Below are positions 6,507 to 8,998 of a stretch of DNA of 8,998 nucleotides, in pieces. Made by a program: the position numbers and the translations under genes. Source of the DNA: Chitinophagaceae bacterium (GTDB lineage: Bacteria; Bacteroidota; Bacteroidia; Chitinophagales; Chitinophagaceae); assembly GCA_025351145.1 (NCBI GenBank), contig JANXWM010000760.1, positions 1 through 8,998 on the forward strand, read 5' to 3'. Position 1 is the stretch's first letter; every line of letters starts with the position of its first letter. The notes beneath the pieces are model-generated. The model had not been told where the DNA came from, did not search any database, and worked only from the letters and a program-made list of their open reading frames with translations.

Positions 6507-6725
6507 ATGAAATGCGTTATCTGCAAAACTGGTGAGTGTTTACCTGGTACAACACATTTTACAAATGTGGTGAAAGAAAAACTGGTGGTAGTAAAAAACG
6601 TGAACGCAAATATTTGTAACAACTGCGGCGAGGCATATTTTTCTACGGAAGCTGTTGAGTATATTAAAATGAAAACTAAAGAAGCTTTAAAGAACAGTGA
6701 AAATGTAGAACTATTTACTGTGTGA
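6507..6725 (+). CDS. YgiT-type zinc-finger protein, putative antitoxin
   Basis: This 72-residue protein has two CxxC pairs, Cys3/Cys6 and Cys37/Cys40 (ICNNCGE), a zinc-binding layout like the N-terminal domain of the MqsA antitoxin. The middle (about 18-34) is a beta hairpin region and the C-terminus (EAVEYIKMKTKEALKN) is predicted helical. Unlike full-length MqsA it has no C-terminal helix-turn-helix DNA-binding domain, so self-repression would need another route. It starts 3 nt after the DUF4258 gene and is certainly in the same transcript. Its role as antitoxin is inferred from the pairing and domain type. Confidence 0.82.
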   Translation: MKCVICKTGECLPGTTHFTNVVKEKLVVVKNVNANICNNCGEAYFSTEAVEYIKMKTKEALKNSENVELFTV

Positions 6726-6818
6726 TTTTTTCGCAATCTGTTATTAATTAACAATCTCTTTAATCTCAGCTAAGATAAAGGAATGCAGATCATGTAAAAA
6801 TTTCAGCAATGATATGCA

Positions 6819-6874
6819 GTACAAGTGTGCGACGCAAGGAACGAGTAATAGCATTACTGCTGCCTGGTTCATCA
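6819..6874 (+). repeat. Dispersed intergenic repeat, copy 5 (subtype B-like)
   Basis: The core at 6819-6837 has one mismatch (GTACAAGTGTGCGACGCAA). The adjoining GGAACGA matches copy 3, and the tail TGCCTGGTTCAT is at 6861-6872. Unlike most copies it does not follow a stop codon in the usual orientation: its tail points toward the flippase start, about 80 nt away, and no minus-strand gene ends here. It is solo; no facing A copy is visible upstream within the YgiT-type gene or the gap. The rest of the gap 6726-6954 shows only AT-rich sequence around 6740-6760. Confidence 0.85.
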
Positions 6875-6954
6875 TTGTATTTCAAGCCCCGTAAATGAAA
6901 CTGCAAACACCTGTTCTGTAAAGAATCGTACATTAGCGGCTTACTGAAGAAATA

Positions 6955-8271
6955 ATGAATTTTAAGAAAGTACTGGTGCAAAGTTTATTATGGCGTGGCC
7001 TGTATTTTTTTACGCTGTTACTGGTAAATATTTTTCTTTCGCGTTACCTGCAGGCGGCCGGCACAGGATGGGTTTACTACCTCTCTAACATTTTTTCATT
7101 CTCCTTAATTGTTGTTAGCGTTTGTCTTGAAGCAGGTGTAACTTATTTTGCATCGAACCAGAAAATTGATCCCAATAAACTTGCATGGTTTACTGTTGCA
7201 TGGACTTTTGTGGTGACTTTGTTCGTGGTGGCCGCAGTATTCGCTTACCTTTTTTTTGAGCCTGATGGTACAGGTATTCCAAAGCAGGAGTATTATTATT
7301 TTGGCATTTGTTATTTGGCCGGGTTGTTTCTTACCAATTGCGGCGCGGCATTGTTTTATGCGCAGAATAATTTTTTTCTTCCCAATTTTTTACTCACCGT
7401 ACTCAATATTTTTTTGATCATTATTATTCCCAAAGGTCAAATTGTAACAACACTTGGCGGGGCAACAGGTACACTGCATATTTATTTTTTCGTATTCCTG
7501 CTGCAGGGGCTCAGCATTATGATTGCTTATGCTGTAAAGAATAAAATTTTTGCTTCCATCAGTTTGCCATCGGCAGAAGAAATGAAAAGCCTGTTCCGTT
7601 ATTCTGCCATGGCGCTTATGGCTAATGTTGTTTTCTTCCTGGTGTACCGGATAGATTACCTGTTTGTAAACGCAAGCCCAGTGTGCACTGCAGCCGATCT
7701 GGGGAATTATATACAGGTATCAAAACTCGGGCAAATGCTGCTGATTATTCCGCAGATTATTTCAAGTGTTATTTTCCCCCGAACAGCAAGTGGTGTTGGC
7801 AGGCAGGAACTCAACACATCGCTGATGATTATTGCCCGTTTGTTTTCGCAGTTATATATTTTTATTTTGCTCGTGATTATTTTCGGTGGGGGCTGGTTAT
7901 TTACATGGATGTTTGGCCAAACATTTAATAAAATGCAGTTGCCTTTTATAATACTTATTCCGGGTATATTTTGCCTGTCGGTGCTTAATTTATTATCGGC
8001 ATATTTTTCCGGCAAGGGCAAAGTAAATGTGAATGTAAATGGCGCCATACTTGCCCTGGTAGTTGTGGTAATTGGTGATTATTTATTTGTTCCAAAATAT
8101 GGTATTGTAGCTGCGGCGGCGGTAAGTACTTTGGGTTATACGGTAAACCTTGGTTACCCGCTGTATGTTTTTTATAAAGATTATGCGGTAAACCTTTTCG
8201 ATTTTTTTCGCTGGCGCAAAGGAGATTATTACTGGTTAATTTCTTTGTTCGAAAAGAAAACCGACTTGTAA
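6955..8271 (+). CDS. Polysaccharide/oligosaccharide flippase (Wzx/MATE-like)
   Basis: This 438-residue protein is strongly hydrophobic, with about 12 predicted membrane segments (for example near 12-32, 44-64, 78-100, 116-136, 141-159, 174-194, 215-235, 258-275, 296-316, 328-350, 362-380 and 385-405). The N-terminal SLLWRGLYFFTLLLVNIFLSRYL and a central YRIDYLFVN segment (231-239) fit the polysaccharide biosynthesis/flippase superfamily, which moves lipid-linked glycans across the inner membrane. Its length is normal for the family. The downstream gene is a glycosyltransferase, which supports a role in a surface polysaccharide locus. The specific substrate is not readable from sequence. Repeat copies 5 and 6 flank the gene. 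Confidence 0.88.
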   Translation: MNFKKVLVQSLLWRGLYFFTLLLVNIFLSRYLQAAGTGWVYYLSNIFSFSLIVVSVCLEAGVTYFASNQKIDPNKLAWFTVAWTFVVTLFVVAAVFAYLFFEPDGTGIPKQEYYYFGICYLAGLFLTNCGAALFYAQNNFFLPNFLLTVLNIFLIIIIPKGQIVTTLGGATGTLHIYFFVFLLQGLSIMIAYAVKNKIFASISLPSAEEMKSLFRYSAMALMANVVFFLVYRIDYLFVNASPVCTAADLGNYIQVSKLGQMLLIIPQIISSVIFPRTASGVGRQELNTSLMIIARLFSQLYIFILLVIIFGGGWLFTWMFGQTFNKMQLPFIILIPGIFCLSVLNLLSAYFSGKGKVNVNVNGAILALVVVVIGDYLFVPKYGIVAAAAVSTLGYTVNLGYPLYVFYKDYAVNLFDFFRWRKGDYYWLISLFEKKTDL

Positions 8272-8279
8272 TTTTTATT

Positions 8280-8341
8280 TTTTTTGAACCAAACAATAGG
8301 AATACTATGAAGATTTTGTTGCGTCGCACTCGTGTACGTTC
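8280..8341 (-). repeat. Dispersed intergenic repeat, copy 6 (subtype A)
   Basis: The core at 8319-8337 has one mismatch (reverse complement GTACACGAGTGCGACGCAA). The subtype A middle ATGAAGATTTTG is at 8307-8318 and the tail TTTTTTGAACC at 8280-8290. It begins 8 nt after the flippase stop. At its outer end is the palindrome ACGTT-cgg-AACGT (8336-8348), similar to the one at copy 1. It forms an inverted pair with copy 7 across a spacer of 97 bp between cores. Confidence 0.9.
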
Positions 8342-8434
8342 GGAACGTTATTCAGCTATAGGCTGCAAGGCGCGAGCCGCTGGCAAAAAAATAACAATTA
8401 AAGCAAGCAGCCCAAAGATCATAACTATTCTTTA

Positions 8435-8493
8435 GTACAAGAGTGCGACGCAAGAGGTGATGCCATGAAATACTTCAAGCCTGGTTCATAAAA
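8435..8493 (+). repeat. Dispersed intergenic repeat, copy 7 (subtype B)
   Basis: The core at 8435-8453 is exact. The subtype B middle GAGGTGATGCCA (8454-8465) closely matches that of copy 4, and the tail CCTGGTTCATAAAA is at 8480-8493. It faces copy 6 as the right arm of an inverted A/B pair. Its tail points to the start of the glycosyltransferase gene 30 nt further on, so it lies in that gene's leader or promoter region rather than behind a stop codon. Confidence 0.92.
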
Positions 8494-8522
8494 AAGACAA
8501 TTAATACATTCAGTTAAACGCT

Positions 8523-8998
8523 ATGACAAAAGCCCTTTGGTTAACAAGCTGGTACCCTAACAAACAGGATGCAATGCGGGGCGATTTTATTCAGCGCCAT
8601 GCAAGGGCCGTTGCGTTGTTTTGCAGGGTAGATGTAATACATCTTGAGCCCGACACGAACAATGAATTAAAGCAGTCAGTTGAAATTTCGAAAAACCAGC
8701 AAGGCAATCTTTCTGAAACCATTATCATTTATAAATTATACAAGCTCCCTTTAATTGGCAAGCTGTTTTCTTTAATAAAGTATATCAGGCTTTTTCAACA
8801 ACAGTTGCGGAGTTATATTGCTGCATACGGCAAGCCGGATATTGTTCATGTGCATGTGCCCATTAAAGCGGGCATACTTGCATGGTGGCTGAAAAGCAGG
8901 TACGGCTTAGCTTACGTGGTTACAGAACATTGGGCCATTTACAATAATACTGCGGTGGATGCTTATCCAAAACGTAATTTTATTTTTAAATATGTAAC
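8523..8998 (+). CDS. Family 4 glycosyltransferase, N-terminal part (truncated by window edge)
   Basis: An open frame of 158 codons runs from ATG 8523 off the right edge without a stop. The start MTKALWLTSWYPNKQDAMRG continues with DFIQRHARAVA. This SWYPN...GDFIQRHA pattern is typical of GT4-type glycosyltransferases with a GT-B fold, whose N-terminal domain binds the acceptor. Further family features are PDIVHVHVPIKAGILAWWLK (about residues 105-124) and VVTEHWAIYN (131-140). The donor-binding C-terminal domain is outside the window, so the sugar transferred is unknown. No signal peptide is seen; it should act on the cytoplasmic face. It lies on the same strand as the flippase, separated by the repeat pair 6/7. 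Confidence 0.88.
   Translation, partial: MTKALWLTSWYPNKQDAMRGDFIQRHARAVALFCRVDVIHLEPDTNNELKQSVEISKNQQGNLSETIIIYKLYKLPLIGKLFSLIKYIRLFQQQLRSYIAAYGKPDIVHVHVPIKAGILAWWLKSRYGLAYVVTEHWAIYNNTAVDAYPKRNFIFKYV

Noticed and set aside
6738..6754. Near-palindrome around TTAATTAA after the YgiT-type gene, as a terminator or operator
   Set aside because: It is AT-only, imperfect and lacks a T-run or GC stem; it is expected by chance in such AT-rich sequence.
6790..6981. Minus-strand frame of 63 residues containing SLRRTLV in the gap before the flippase gene
   Set aside because: The only resemblance to other frames comes from repeat copy 5. It has no domain signal and overlaps the flippase start.
13..8493. 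CRISPR array formed by the repeats
   Set aside because: Spacing is irregular (about 0.1 to 3.3 kb), orientations alternate, genes lie between copies, and no cas gene is present.
2015..8493. Autonomous insertion sequence bounded by the repeats
   Set aside because: No frame in the window shows transposase motifs. The segments between copies hold ordinary housekeeping or metabolic genes, so at most the repeats are non-autonomous.

Overview
The window looks like chromosomal DNA of a Bacteroidota bacterium, most likely of the Chitinophagaceae/Chitinophagales type (inference, no database search run). The reasons are low-to-moderate GC, almost no Shine-Dalgarno sequences, several matches to the Bacteroidota -7 promoter motif TAnnTTTG, Bacteroidota-style lipoproteins, and a family-specific GlmU-like protein lacking the usual N-terminal signature.

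Layout, left to right. A PepSY-like lipoprotein gene lies on the minus strand (88-558). Divergent from it is a two-gene unit with a small coiled-coil protein (761-1150) and a WalJ/YycJ-type metallo-beta-lactamase-fold hydrolase (1165-2001). A convergent minus-strand gene (2237-3436) encodes a secreted serine hydrolase of the class C beta-lactamase fold. Divergent from that, a compact pair encodes a GlmU-like sugar nucleotidyl/acyltransferase (3490-4656) and triosephosphate isomerase (4678-5439). Next come a hemerythrin-domain protein (5526-5996), an AT-rich toxin-antitoxin-like pair (DUF4258 protein plus YgiT-type zinc-finger protein, 6201-6725), a polysaccharide flippase (6955-8271) and the start of a family 4 glycosyltransferase that runs off the right edge (8523-8998). 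The last two look like part of a surface polysaccharide locus.

The most striking feature is not a gene. Seven copies of a roughly 60-bp dispersed repeat with the core GTACAAGAGTGCGACGCAA occur in intergenic gaps; the 11-mer GTGCGACGCAA is invariant in all seven. Five copies sit 0-14 nt after a stop codon, all in the same orientation relative to the gene. The copies fall into two subtypes, here called A and B. Twice an A copy and a B copy face each other as an inverted pair around about 100 bp of unrelated sequence, giving units of about 215-220 bp (2015-2235 and 8280-8493). This resembles REP/BIME or MITE organisation, but no transposase is encoded in the window. One copy carries an in-frame TTG that can falsely lengthen the hemerythrin gene.
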